Shown: positions 46,246 to 59,149, counted from the stretch's first letter. The stretch: DNA of 64,000 nt from Cunninghamia lanceolata (GCA_027924645.1 BSBN01001251.1:1550001-1614000); one strand, 5' to 3'. Notes: generated by a model not told the origin, from the sequence alone. Translations and numbers: made by a program.

Positions 46246-49200
46246 ATGGCAGACGTCAGGAAGAACAAGTCTCATGCAGAATTTCTTAAGCCTATGTTTG
46301 CCCAGCCTAAGGGGGTACATTTCAAATATGGTGTCATCAGAGATACCCACCAAGGAAACATAGATTTGGTGGCATGGTTAGCCAAGATGGGCGAAGATAG
46401 AGAAAGTACCCTACTGGATGTTGTCTTTGTATCAGGAATGTGGTATGCAGCTGGATTTCCCTACACCATGGAAACTTCAGAATTAGTAGTTGAGTGTGCC
46501 AGAAACTATAACCCTAAGACAAGGCAGGTAGAAAAACATGGAAGGGTATATGCAGACCTATCTATCAAAGGAATTACATCTACTTTCAACCTTCCAGTTG
46601 GGAAGAAGGTAGTTAGTATGGATCTAAAGAAACTGGAGGTTGAATATACTAATAACAAGAAGACTGCAAGAAAGAGGATGTACCAATGGAGGGCAAAGAA
46701 TAGTCCTTACACTGCCTATGCCAAATTACCAGTGCACATGTACAAGTTTGATTTTGATGATGAGTATCAATATATGATTGCCCTGCTCAACAGGGTTACA
46801 GGCCAGCCTAATGCTAGAAGTTTCAAGGACTGGATGTACGGGATCATCATGATGAGCATCTACATAGATAATAAGCCATTATGGGCTAAGATCATCAATG
46901 ATGCCCTGGATGAACAACTAATGAACCTAGGGGGCCTGGACTATTCATTTTATATGACTTCATATGTTGTATATTCATGTGCCTATAAAGGTACATTTGA
47001 TGCATTAACTACAATTGGAAAGATTGGTGGTAGTTTGAATGATGCTGATATATGGGATCATTATCCTCAGTTGCAGAGAGCGCATTACCTCCATGATTAT
47101 AAATTAGTGAATGATGCATTTTCTATGCATCTGGTAAGAACAATGGAGGAGGATAGAACCAAAAGACTAAGCATGGAAGCTCAGGAGGTTATATACAGAC
47201 ATGGTGCCTGGTTTATCTAATTTGCCACATTTTCATACATAAGAGTAGAAGGTTTTGAGGGGCAGCCCTTAATGTTACCCAGGTACCCTACTGATGGGGT
47301 AATCCTGATGGAATTTCTAAGGCAGATATCCACAATACTGGATGCATATAAGGTAAATAAAAAGATTCCTCCAGTTTTGTTTCCAGTGACTATAGGGTGG
47401 TATATATGCCATGATTCAAAAAATATAAAGAAGGCCATAGGTGGTCTGAACCTAATGAATTTATAGCCATTCCCACTGGCCAGATCTTATGATCCCTATG
47501 GAAGGATGCAAAAGATCATAGGGAATCCCATCCATCAGAAGCACTTGGAAGATTTTTGGACTGACTATGAGGATGAAGCTGAAGTAAGGAGAAGAAAATA
47601 TCAAAGACTCACACTCAATCAAATAAAGACATTTGATTGTATTCTAGTGCCGGCACAATTGAAGAAGGATGATGGCAGGTTATTGTCAAATGAGTATGAA
47701 GAGAAGAAGGTGTATAATGACACCATTTCAGCCCCTGACCTAACGCACCTTGAAGACATTTCACTAGATAGGTTTATAGGTGGGGTGCTGTAGCTGACCT
47801 AGGCATGGGTAGATAAACAAATAAATATACTAAAGAAGAAGGGGATGGCCATCACAGTAGATAACAAGAAGAAAAGGTAGGAAATTCCTGATGAGGAATA
47901 TGATGACTTTCTTGGAGAGAAGAGAAAATATAATGGAGAAAGGCTGCCACCCCAGAAACAAGGAAAAGGACCTCCCAATAAGAAGAAGAAAATTGAAGAT
48001 ACACCTAAGGGAGTAATAGTTGAGAGAATGGATGTACCAGTTGAGGATGCATCTGCATCTGGATAGGCATCAGCCTTGTCAACTCCAACTCTAGAGGATA
48101 AACAAAAGACCAAAAAGATCCTGAGGATGGCTATGGATACTGTAGAAATACAAGACCAAGGCCAGACTTCACAGCAGTATGGAGAGAAGGATATTCTTAG
48201 TGAAGAGGAGCCTGCAGAAGATGACCCTTTGGTAGTCATCAGGAAGAGGAAGGCAGTATCCTTAGTAACATCAACCCCTAAGAAACAAAGAACACATATG
48301 AGGGGTGAAATAAGACATGACCCTGTAATATTAAGGGGGGCTGGTAGTGAAGTATTTAGAAAAGAATTGCAACATGAGGTGCCACTTCCTACCATAATTA
48401 AGTTTAAGACTGAGAAGGCTGAAGAACAAGCAAAAGAAGCCACTAAAGCAAGCCAAGGTGGTCCTTTCTCATTAGATGAGACTGTGGACCTATCAGATGA
48501 TGAGGTGGTAGACAACGTAGCTACTCAGTAGATGGAGACCCTCACTTCAAATACTCGCATGACTCCACATGGAACCCCATCCTCACAGAGGGTGATATTA
48601 GAAGAGTTGAAGCAATCAGAACAAGAGAAAGAAGATAGTCAAGAGAATACGGCCCAACAAATAGGGCTTGATAAATTAGTTGATTAGGTGACCAACCCTA
48701 CGATGATAGACCTAACCTATAGAGAGGATGTAAGTCCTGAACATCAAGCAGGTGCACCTAAGAAAATAGATAATATCAAAGTAGCCAAGTAGATAGAAGT
48801 GGAGAGTGACACTCCAGCTATGGGCCAACAACAACAGGATATATCTGATGAGCCCAAAATAGTGGAAGTCCAAGAAAAGGGTGGGAATGATAAGACCACA
48901 TCAAGTGAAGATGCCCCTCGGACTCAAGAAACCTCAGGTAATAAGGCTACAACAAATCATGATGATCTGAAGACTCAGGAGGTAGATGCAGCAGGTGTGG
49001 ATCATAAAGTGATCCAAGATCAAGTAGATGCACCTAAGTCAGATACAATGGTATCTACAGATGTAAATGTGCCTCAGGATGAGGAGATTACCAAGGTGGA
49101 TGAAACAAAAGAAGATGAAGTACAGGATTAGCTACAAGATCATCATGTGGATGCACCACAAGATCCTCCACCGCAAGAAGGGATTTCTCAGGAGGAGGAA

Positions 49201-50595
49201 GTAGAACAAGATCACCCTCATGAAGATCATCATGAGGAAGAAATAAGGAATTCACCCTCTCCATCAAGAATAGAGATCGATGTTGAAGATTAGGGTGGAC
49301 ATAATCAGGACAGACATGATGACGACAGCAATCAAGGATCCAGAGATCAAATACCTCAATGGCTAGAACAAGAAATAGGTATGGAAACTGGTTTTGAGAT
49401 TCAAGAGTTTGATGTTTTGACATTATTTTTAGAAACCATCATGAAGCCAAAGAGGAAGGCTAGATTAACCTCGGCCATCAGAAGAGATCCTGCTATGGGT
49501 AGAAGGACCGCCTAGGTAGCCCTTCCCATTGTTGGAAAAGAAAAAGGCATGATTACCCTGGAAGAGTTCCAGATTAGTACAGTTAATCTAGGGTTTGCCA
49601 ATGAAGACCAAGAGAGTCGGGAAGGAAAATATATAATTGATTCTTTAACCCAAAGGGTGAAGAGAGAAAAGGAGAAGAATAAGCAGCATAAGGAGCACAT
49701 TGCTCAGCTACATGCATACATAAAAGGGTTAATTAACCCTAATAATATAGTATCAGATCAGGCAGTCCCATTGACTGTGATTTCCCAGGAAGAGGTCAAT
49801 AAATTGGACCTCATGAAGCATGAGTCAGTGATTATGAGAAAGTGGATGTCATCCGCACTCACAGGAGTTGAATAAGTAGTGAAGGCCTCTTTGCAGAGGT
49901 GGAATTCTTTGGGTATCTCAAGGAGAAAAGTTGATAAATTGTAGATAGAGACCAGAAGAATGTCATTCCAATTGGAGAAAGCCTTGAGTGCTTTGAGCGA
50001 AATAAAGAGGATTAATCCTCAAGTCCTAGTAAGCAACCAGGTGCTAAATAATAACACAGCCATGCTGGTAGATATCTGGTATAAAGACATCTGATTTGAA
50101 TGTGATGTACTAAAGAGGTGCAGTAATAAATTGAGAGATATCAGTATGAAGCTACATGACATGATGTCTTATGAGGCAGAAGTCCTGGAGACCTTAGAAG
50201 GGAAAGTAGAAGGTAAAATTGAGAACCAAAATGCAGACTTTGCCATGAAAGCTCTACATAATAATTTCCAGCCGATAGCTGATGACCCTCTTAACCACTT
50301 GATAGAAGAAGCAATGAACAAGATCATGAGGATCAAGGTCAAGGTGGAGAACTACAATGAAACATTGAGCAATAGGAAAAATAAATTGGAAACCCTCAGG
50401 GATAAGTTCCAAGCACACAAGCACGCCATTGTCAAAGCTAAAACTCAGGATGGTGGAGAAATTGAAAGAATAGTGGAAGCATATGAAAATATCAAGACAA
50501 CCATGCAGGTCCATATACAAGGAGACATTCATCAGGATGATGAAGACACGGAAAGTGATGATCATGAAGATGAAGAAGAGGAACCTAATGAGTAG
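46246..50595 (+). pseudogene. E6 ORF1: about 1,450-codon protein of unknown function
   Basis: A single frame from ATG 46246 (MADVRKNKSHAEFLKPMF) to TAG 50593, with no frameshift. It is interrupted by 15 stops: 12 TAG, TAA at 47218 and 49873, TGA at 50092. The first 324 codons are open. Residues 1-515 look globular, with a motif like ADLSIKGITSTFNLPVGKK and a later hydrophobic block MTSYVVYSCAYKG. Residues 520-1065 are Lys/Glu/Asp-rich low complexity. Residues 1100-1450 are predicted coiled coil with a very acidic end. It lies upstream of gag, where Ogre elements carry an ORF1 of unknown function. It could relate to the domain described in databases as putative plant transposon protein; I could not test this. 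No enzyme motif seen. Confidence 0.7.
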
Positions 50596-52090
50596 ATGAA
50601 GATGTGCCACAAATAAAATACATGCATCAGGTACTTAGGAGAAAATAAGTTACCTAGATGGTTGCCAGCTGGCAACCTGTGCCATAAGATACATTTGACT
50701 AAGTCAAAGGAGAATATGTACCATAGATCTTAATGGATAAATCTTGATCGTAGATCATGTGTAACTGCTCCCTCACCTTATTCTATACAAGGTGCAGGGA
50801 TGCCTTGTTTTAAACATTTGAAGCTTAATTGAAATTTGTTTGCTGAAATATTCAGGGCCTATTTCAAAGCTATTGTAAGCATACATATTTTTGCATACTT
50901 AATGAAAGAGAAGACCTGTTTGATTACAAATCATCATAAATTCTGAGTAATCTATGTCTGAATTCTTGATATATGCTTTGATTTGCTATGTCCCTTGGAG
51001 TGCTCATCAGTCTGCATATATTGTTTTCATTCCTCATCCTTTGAAGTTTGCATCAACTATATCTAGCTGTGGAACATCCTGGTGAAAATATGGTTTGATT
51101 TCTTCTTTCTCATGACTGTATCAAGTGTGTATGTGATTCAATAGCTAAAGATTCATCATAATTTGAAGTATTCTTTTTACATTTCTTTTAATTTTAGAAC
51201 AATTCACCATCACAATTGCAAATAATAGATAATCAAAGCAAAATACATGAAATATGCAAACATCTCGTAGATACTTGAAGATTTATAGCATATTTGAAGT
51301 TAAAGCATGTATAATTGACAAATATCATGCAAAGATTTGAGTATAGACACACAATTTGTGGAAATATCCTATGTAAATAACCTTCTGTGTAGCATCTTTA
51401 CATAAACAAAATCCTGTTGATGAGCAAACGTAAGGCCCCTGAATGGAAAATAACAACTCACATCAACCACTGAGTAACATCAGTTGATTAAGAACTAATC
51501 CACGGAGACTTGGGATCATGAATTCTTTGAATTCATCGTATCTTTCAAGATGAGTAAAGGTTGATGTGTAACTTTTATTCTATGTTTGTTTATGACTAAC
51601 ATCATGATCAACATAAATTGGTGCTAGAAGGAGGGCCTAAAGCCAGAAGATCATCATCATCAATAAGTTTTATCAGAATTTTGATGATGCAGACAAAAGG
51701 TAACACTAAAATACCTCCTGATTTCAATCAATACATAAGGATTTGTTGTTTTAAGCTTGTACATGCTAATCACTTGTGAAGTTTTCAAGTTTAACCATAA
51801 ATATTGCAAGCTTTATAGTAAATCATCATGAATTTGCAAAGATCAATCCTATTTCAGGTAAATCCATCAAAGCTTTGAGGTAATCTGCCTTAGAAACCTG
51901 ATATCCGGTTGCAAGTGTCACCAAACCTCAATATAACCTCATATTTGCAGTGTTTGCACAAATATTTCATAAATATCTAGTCAGTCACACTTTCTGACTA
52001 TAAGTATAGTCTTTGCTAGTAAATTCCAATAGATCTTTACAGTCAACCAGCTAAATTTCCTTAAAATTGAGAAATCCTGGCTCACAGGCC
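50596..52090 (+). other. Spacer between E6 ORF1 and gag
   Basis: About 1.5 kb of AT-rich sequence with no convincing ORF, repeat or promoter. It may hold untranslated sequence or an intron leading to gag. Confidence 0.5.
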
Positions 52091-54272
52091 AAATACCAGG
52101 TCTAGGTCCGATGGAATATTTGAAGAATTGCCTATCAAAGGATTTAGACCTAGAACTGTAGATATCCATCATACTCCTAGTTTTAGTGCTTCAGGGGCAT
52201 CACCAAAGCATCCTCCTGTAACTCCTATTGGCTTACAATCACCTACAGGATCACCTGTTACACCTCTGGTTCAACCTCAGCCAGTCATACCTCAAGCTCA
52301 ACCTCCTCCGGTGGCAATGTCTTTCTTTGCAGTAGAATCAACGTTAACTTTCTTGGCATATCATCCTTTGCCAAAGAATTTGGACAAAATTTGTCCAAAG
52401 TATCATCCATATCAGGATGCGAATGATCACATCAAAACTTTCAAAGAAGCCTATTGTAGGGCTAGAATAGAGCATTAGGATGTTGTATGTAGATTATTTC
52501 CATTTTCCTTAGGGGAAGAAGCCTATAATTGGTATATTAGCCTTGGCCAGGGTTCAGTGGAATCATGGGCTGTCTTAGAGAAAGCTTTCACTGATAGGTT
52601 CAAAATACCAATAGATCCTTCAATGAACTATGACCTATTTTCCACAATTAAATGGTTTGAAGGGGAACCTATTGCCAACTTCAATGCTAGGTTCCAGAAA
52701 ATGCTATCCAAGTTAGTCGCCCCATATGTTGTAGTAGATGCAACTGCTAGGAGCATTTATTATTTAGCCCTGGATCCTTTAACATCCATGTTCATTAGGA
52801 GAGCACATCCGAAAATCACAACTTTAACAAGAGCTTTCCAAGAAGCTATCAAAATCAATCAGTAGCCGGTTCCTGCTCCTACACCAAACATAGCATTTCC
52901 CACACTTCTTGGTTATCTAGGATATTCTATCCAACCACAACATAATGGAGCCATGATGCCTCCAGCTGTCATGCCAGCACCTTTGTAAATACCTCCATTG
53001 AGTATTATGCCACCTCCAAATGGAAATGGCCAAACGATGCAGTATCCTGGACAAGTACAAGCACCTCAGGTTGTAGACCAAAATAATCAAAACAATGGAT
53101 CTTCCTTTTTCAAACCTTTGACAGAAAATGTAGTGGCTAAGGTCCAAGAAGAAAAAGAAGAGACCAAATAAATATCAATTCAATTAAGGAAACTTACAAC
53201 TGAGATTACTCACTTAAGGAGTCAAAACTTCTACTCTTAGCCTAACCAGAACAGAGGCTATAACAATGATAGACCAAATTATCCTGATAGGGGGTACAAC
53301 AACAATAATTATAACAATGGCAATAATAATCCTCCCAGATAGCCTAGAGTGTGGAACAGTAGGCCAAACAATGGTTCCTTGCCATCACCCCTAGACAATT
53401 TGCTTCCTAGTGAACCCAAGTAGACTACTAGAGTCAACCTTGCAGAGGCAGCCCTCACTAACTGGTGTAGAATTCATAACACCAATGCACATGCAGAGTT
53501 AGACTGTCCTCAATTCAGAATTACTGCTAGCATTTTTCAAACTGAAGTGTCCAATACTTCAGGAAATCAACCTCAGGTAGAAGGAAATGAACTTGTTCCT
53601 TGCGGATATGATTCTGGATTAGTGCTTGAGAGTTACACTCATCATCCTTATGAGCAGACAGTGCCTGCTCACCAAGATTACACCCTAGCATGTGAGGAAT
53701 CTGCCATGGCTTTTGAGTCAAATTATGTTTTCCCCTTTGAGGATGAACCTTCAAATGAACATGAGGAGGTACATGCCTACCAACAACAATATTTGAGTAA
53801 GCATAACTATAGTCTGAGAAGTAATGCCAATAGACCTACGGGTCCATTGACATCTTCCTTGGCTCCGAACAATTTCAATACACCTCCAGATCCCAAGGCA
53901 AGTAATAACCATGGTTTTCCCAAGGTGAATGCTCAGTATTTAACACCCCAAAATAATGTGCCAAAAACTGTGAGTTCGCCTCATGAGTCTGACAAGTTAG
54001 TAACGTATCTCACTGATGAAATGAAGAAGATTAAAATTAGCTTGTCACTGTCAGAGTTGCTCAAAACTCCTGCCATCAAGAAGGTATTTATGAAATCACT
54101 AGATGATCCTGCTTCCAAAGAGGATAGTCACCCCTCAGGTCAGTCTGGTAGCAAAGATCATGCTGCTAGAGATCCTAATGATAAACACAAGGTGCCAGCT
54201 ACTATTCAAGCTGTAGAGACCTCCCACATGACCTTATATAGGAATAAGAGTGAGTCACCTCCCAAAAGTTGA
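52091..54272 (+). pseudogene. gag: E6 gag, broken by in-frame stops
   Basis: A single frame to 54272 with seven internal stops (five TAG, two TAA) and no frameshift. The start is uncertain: no ATG fits, and coding resemblance begins near 52091. A Pro-rich N-terminus (52128-52320) leads to the Ty3 capsid core: FKEAYCRARIEH, then LFPFSLGEEAYNWY, WAVLEKAFTDRFKIP and NFNARFQKML (to about 52860). A Pro/Asn-rich linker follows, then a CX2HX4HX4C finger (WCRIHNTNAHAELDC, 53466-53507). The last part has KIKISLSLSELLKTPAIKKV, similar to the pre-protease block of E1. The frame then runs straight into LTR sequence, so protease and pol are missing. Confidence 0.8.
54255..54272 (+). other. Deletion junction joining E6 gag to its 3' LTR
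   Basis: Homology to the 5' LTR begins abruptly at CCCAAAAG (54261), which matches 31613, some 890 bp inside the LTR. CCCAAAAG occurs on the LTR side, and the gag side reads CACCTCCC. This fits a deletion at microhomology that removed protease, pol, polypurine tract and the start of the 3' LTR. Confidence 0.6.
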
Positions 54273-54962
54273 CCAACAAATCTTCAATTTGACCTCCAAG
54301 CCATGCAAAAAGACCTCCAAAGTCTTCAGTTAACTCAACTCCTCCATTTTGCATGATTTTGCATATGTAGGTCATGTACACAAAAAATAAAGTAATCATT
54401 TGCATGATTTACTCTATTATGAGTTTCAATTTGTCTAATTTATTTAATTTTACAACTTGTGACAAAATAATAAAGTAATTTATAAAATAGTACTTTATTA
54501 ATTTGTTTACATTATCTATAGTTGTAAAATCATTTGATCAATGGAAGAAAGAAGAAAACACCTTATCTCTCCTTTTACATTTGCATAATTTGCATGATTT
54601 CATATGATAATGATGCCAAAAAATGAATTAGGTCATCATACATAAAAAGATAAAAAATATTATTCCCCTTATGCCTCCCATGCAAAAATTTAGGTCATTA
54701 CATGCAAAATAATATCATGCATTATCAAAAAAGAACGATAATGCATCTTTAACACCTTATTACTCCATGCAAAAGAAAACTCCATAGTTGCATTACACAT
54801 GCATACAAGGGACAATCAAAACATCTTTGTCCTCATATTGCATTTCTTCATAATGCATATCATCCTCGTCCATATCTCTGCCTTGACTTTGACTATTACT
54901 TTGCACCATATATCATTACATTAAAATCACCTTTGACTTGATTTTGATTTCACCATGCAATG
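54270..54962 (+). repeat. E6 3' LTR, segment 1 (5'-truncated)
   Basis: Matches 31622-32313 closely. It ends at the CAATG target of E7. No gene. Confidence 0.85.
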
Positions 54963-55740
54963 TGATGAAGGTGGGTAACTCATAAAACACACAATAACAG
55001 AAATTACACACATAAAATAGAATGATATTTTATTAATATGGGCAAAACATCACATTACAGAAGCTCAAATACAATCAGAGGATGAATCCCCTACAGGTTA
55101 CAACACATTACAGCTCCCTCTCTCAAGACTCTGGAATCTTCAGGTTTTTGTAACCCCAAATCAACTAGGGTTTCTATTTTCCCACTTTTTCCTGACTCTA
55201 CACCTCCCCCCTTAACTCTACTACCCGAAGGGTTCCCAAAAATGGTCATATATAGCCCTTTTTGGCGGCCACCAGCTTAATTTTGAAATTTGCATATCCC
55301 TCCAAAAACAAGTCAACTTCGTGGGGCCATAACTTTCTATCCAACTGTTGGATTTTTAATTATAATACCTTTTCAGAAAGCTCTCAAAAATACGATGGTG
55401 CACAAGCAATACCAAAAGGTAGGCTGCTTGGGTTTTCCACCAAATTTTGGGCCCATCCGGAGCCTCTAAGTGCCTCAAATTTGACTTTGAATATTTCAAT
55501 AGGACTTTTGGAATTTGAAATTTTAATATCTCACAAATGACAAATGATATTGAAGTGATTTCTTCACCATTAGCTTCAATTCACCATTCTACAGGTATGT
55601 GTAAGATTTTTTATCCAACCATGCACAAATGCAAACTTACTAAAAATAGTAACCCTGCCAAATTTAGCCCTTATTGAAAAGAAACAACATTTTTTTTGTT
55701 GATGCAAGATTGCTCTTACACCCTGGATGCTCCTACATCA
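54963..55740 (-). repeat. E7 3' LTR
   Basis: 778 bp, minus strand TGATGTAGGAGCATCC...CCTTCATCA. Very similar to 60388-61160. Confidence 0.92.
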
Positions 55741-55771
55741 GACACCCGGGGTAATTTGAAAAGTGACCCTG

Positions 55772-57115
55772 TCACTTCTCATGAGTTAGAGGGAAACCAA
55801 AACGGTTAACCTCAGTCTCAGATAACCATGATGAATCTTCAACAGGCCTTCCTTTCCATTTCACCAAGTATTCTGTATACTGCATGTTTCTTGTACTCTT
55901 ACCCACATGGCTATCCAGAATGCCCTCTATCTCCTCCTTCTCTGAAGTAGATGCTAGAATGTCCCACTGTGTGCCTTTATCAAGTCCATCATCATGATAC
56001 TCTGTCAAATCTAAAATGTTGAACACTAGTGAAATATTGATGTCATCAGGCAACTCTACCTCAAATGTATTTCCTAAATCATGCTTCTTCAGGATTCTAC
56101 ACTGTCCAAATTTCTTCATTTTCAACTTATTATATGTTCCAATTGGGAACCTTTCTTTTCTCAAGTGAACCATGACTTCATCTCCTACCTGGAACTCCTT
56201 ATATCTCCTCTTTTGATTTGCCTTAGCCTTGTACTAAATATTCATCTTATTAATGTTCTTTCTCACTTCTTCATGCAAATTCTTCAGGTGTTCTGCAAAG
56301 TCTTCGGCCTCGACACTTGTCTTTTCTCCTTTGTCTAGCTTCTTTAACTCTAAAGCATTTCTTGGACTATTGCCATATACAATCTAGAATGGTGATTTAC
56401 CAATACTCCTATTGATAGAATTATTGTAAGCGAATTCCGCCTGTGGCAAAATAAAATCCCATCCCTTGGGCTTATCTCCTAGTAAGCATCGTAGCAAGTT
56501 ACCCAAACTCCTATCCACCACTTCTGTCTGTCCATCAGTTTGTGGATGGTGTGAAGAACTGAACTCCAAATTTGTTTTCAACTTCTTCCACAATGTCGTC
56601 CAGAAATAACCAATAAACTTGGTATCTCGATGTGAAACTATGCTCTTAGGTAGACCATGTAGTCTCACCACTTCCCTGAAAAATAACTCTACAATATGAA
56701 CAGCATCATTAGTCTTCTTACAAGGAATAAAATGGGCCATCTTTGAGAATCTGTCCACCACCACAAAAATGAAATCATGTCCTCTCTATGTCCTTGGTAA
56801 ACCAAGAACAAAATCCATACTAATATCATCCCATGGCTTCTCTGGTATAGGTAATGGCTGATATAGTCTTGTATTCTGACGTGTTCCTTTTTCCATCTGA
56901 CACACTCTGCAACTCTGCACAAATTTCCTCACATCTTGTTGCAATTGTGGCCAGTAATAATGTTCACCAACAATAGCAATGATCTTATCTCGACCAAAGT
57001 GTCCAACTAATCCTCCACTATGCTTCTCCTTAATCAAGTTCTCTCTCATGGAACTCCTCAGAATGCACAACTGGTTTACTCTAAACACCATGCCATCTTG
57101 GATTATGAAATCCAA
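55772..57115 (-). pseudogene. pol: E7 integrase with chromodomain
   Basis: 57115-56786 carries the zinc finger (HSGGLVGHFGRDKI ... CRVCQMEKG) and the first catalytic Asp in DDISMDFVLGLP. After one stop, 56764-56384 carries [28 protein letters not shown] and [19 protein letters not shown]. The catalytic Asp expected in SDRD is His here; the Glu in TEVV is intact. After another stop or two, 56173-55772 has the C-terminal domain, then a chromodomain (EEIEGILDSHVGK ... YLVKWKGRPVEDSSWL, about 55806-55936). In chromoviruses this domain directs integration to marked chromatin. Dead from stops and the active-site change. Confidence 0.92.
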
Positions 57116-57451
57116 CTATTTTGTCCTATCCAAAGTAATAGGTTCCAGACAAGCTTTCCAAGCCTCTACAAAATCTGGATCTTCAGGATACAAACTTTTG
57201 AGTTCATCAAACCCAACAACCTCTACCTTCATTTCTGTCAACAAATTTTGCCTTTTGCTCAAGGCATCTGCAACTTTGTTGGACTTCCCACTCCTATGCT
57301 TCAAAACAAAAGTATAACTCTACAAAAACTCAACCCATTTTAAGTGCCTTTGATTTAACTTCCCTTGACTATTAAGATATTGCAAAGCCTGATGATCAGT
57401 ATACAAAACAAACTCTTTTGGCAACAAATAATGTCTCCATTTCTTCAAAGC
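57116..57451 (-). pseudogene. pol: E7 RNase H end and tether
   Basis: Continues after a [30 protein letters not shown], a stop, then KHRSGKSNKVADALSKRQNL, the usual end of RNase H. A linker (FDELKSLYPEDPDFVEAWKA) leads to integrase. Confidence 0.88.
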
Positions 57452-58420
57452 CTAAACTATTGCATAAAACTCCTGATCATAAATAGAATACTTTTTCTTG
57501 GCATCATTAAGCATCTCACTAAAATAGGCAATCGGCTTACCTTCTTGACTCGGAACAGCTCCTATACCACTACCACTAGCATCACAATCTACCTGAAATA
57601 CCTTATTGAAATCTGGAAGTACCAAAATAGGTTGTTCTATGACTTTCTGCTTCAATGTATCAAAGCTTTTGTCTTCTCCTTTAGTCCATCTAAACTCTTT
57701 TCTATCCCCTCTCATTGTCTCAGTTAGGGGTGCACAAATGCTACTGAAATTCCTGATAAACTTTCTGTAAAAACTTGCCAAACCATGAAAAGATCTTACC
57801 TCGAAAGCATTCCTTAGTGTAGGCCATTCAATGATAGCCCTCACCTTCTCTAGGTCCATCTTAAGACCTTCCTCTGAGACAACAAATTCCAAGTATACCA
57901 ACTCCTTTGCAAAACTACATTTCTTCAGATTGATCAACAACTTCTCCTCCCTCAGCTTCTCTAAAACTCTTCTGATATGCATCAAATGCTCATCCCAAGT
58001 CTTACTGAAAATTAAAATGTCATCTAAATAAACAATAACAAAACTTCCCAAAAATTATTTCAGTACCTCATTCATGAGTCGCATGAATGTGCTCGGTGCA
58101 TTGGTTAGCCCAAATGGCATGACTAACCACTCATACAAACCTTCCTTTGTTTTGAAGGCTGACTTCCACTCGTCTCCTTCTCTAATTTGAATCTGGTGAT
58201 ACCCACTCTTCAAATCAATCTTTGTGAAGTACTTGGCTCCACTCAAACAATCCATTATGTCATCCATTCTTGGCAATGGAAATCTGTACTTGATTGTCAT
58301 CTTGTTGATGGCTCAGGAATCTATACACATCCTCCACTCTCCATCTTTCTTTGGTGCTAGTACTACAGGTACTGCACATGGACTTAGGCTTTCTCTTATC
58401 AATCCCTTCCTCAACAACTC
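57452..58420 (-). pseudogene. pol: E7 reverse transcriptase
   Basis: Same frame. After a TGA that interrupts the start, [40 protein letters not shown] (first catalytic Asp intact), [20 protein letters not shown], a TAA at 58052, then VIVYLDDILIFSKT (catalytic DD) and the connection domain to SIYDQEFYAIV. Two to three stops in total. The polymerase motifs are otherwise intact. Confidence 0.93.
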
Positions 58421-59149
58421 CTAAACTTGTCTATTCAACTCTTCACTCTCTGCTGGAGTCATTCTATGGGTTGCATTGTTTGGCAAACTAGCTCCTGGTA
58501 GCAAATCCATTTGATGACTTATCTTCCTTACTGGTGGTAAACCTTCTGGAACATTATAAGAGATAATGTCCTGAAATTCTTCCAACATATCTGAGACTTC
58601 TACTGGTACATCTTCACATTTCTCTTGACTAATCTTAGGAAACAATGCAAAGTAATGACTCTCAAGCTTCATACCCTCAAAAAATTTCCTACCATCTACC
58701 AAGCAAATTTTGGTAGTACTACATACCTTTTCTTCCACCTCCTTCAAGGGCTTCAACTTATGATGAACTCCATCCTTTGTTAGGGAATATGTGTTTGCAC
58801 TGCTATCATGGACAACACTCCTATCATACTGCCACGGCCTCCCCAATAACATATGACATGCATCCATCGGTATTATGTCACACAGCACCTCATCATGGTA
58901 GTCACCAATCTTGAACTTCACTAAACACTGCTCATTGACCAAAGCTCTATGGTCCTTCTGCAACCATGCAATCTGATATGGATGCAGATGCTTTCTTCTT
59001 GTCAACTTCAACTTGTCAACCATCTCATCTAAAACAAGATTGTCAATGCTTCCTCTATCAATAATAATATCACAACACTTGCATTCACATTTGCACCTTG
59101 TGTGGAATAAACTCTTCCTCTGATTGGGTTCTTTCTCCTTATTCAACAA
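58421..59149 (-). pseudogene. pol: E7 protease and linker to RT
   Basis: 242 open codons in the gag-pol frame. The protease active site reads IIIDRGSIDNLVLDEMVDKL, where IDSGS is usual, so Ser is replaced by Arg. VLCDIIPMDACHMLLGRPWQ is the conserved C-terminal protease block. The segment continues to the start of RT with GLPPVRKISHQMDLLPGA. It ends at a TAG (58421) in a CAG-like context. Confidence 0.88.

Noticed and set aside
47799..48515. 238-codon Ser/Phe-rich minus-strand ORF
   Set aside because: It is the complement of the Lys/Glu-rich low-complexity part of E6 ORF1; composition alone opens this frame.
46246..54272. Many in-frame TAG codons suggesting a reassigned stop codon or programmed readthrough
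   Set aside because: TAA and TGA also occur, the same TAG excess appears in the antisense frame and in other dead elements, and CAG to TAG deamination explains it more simply.
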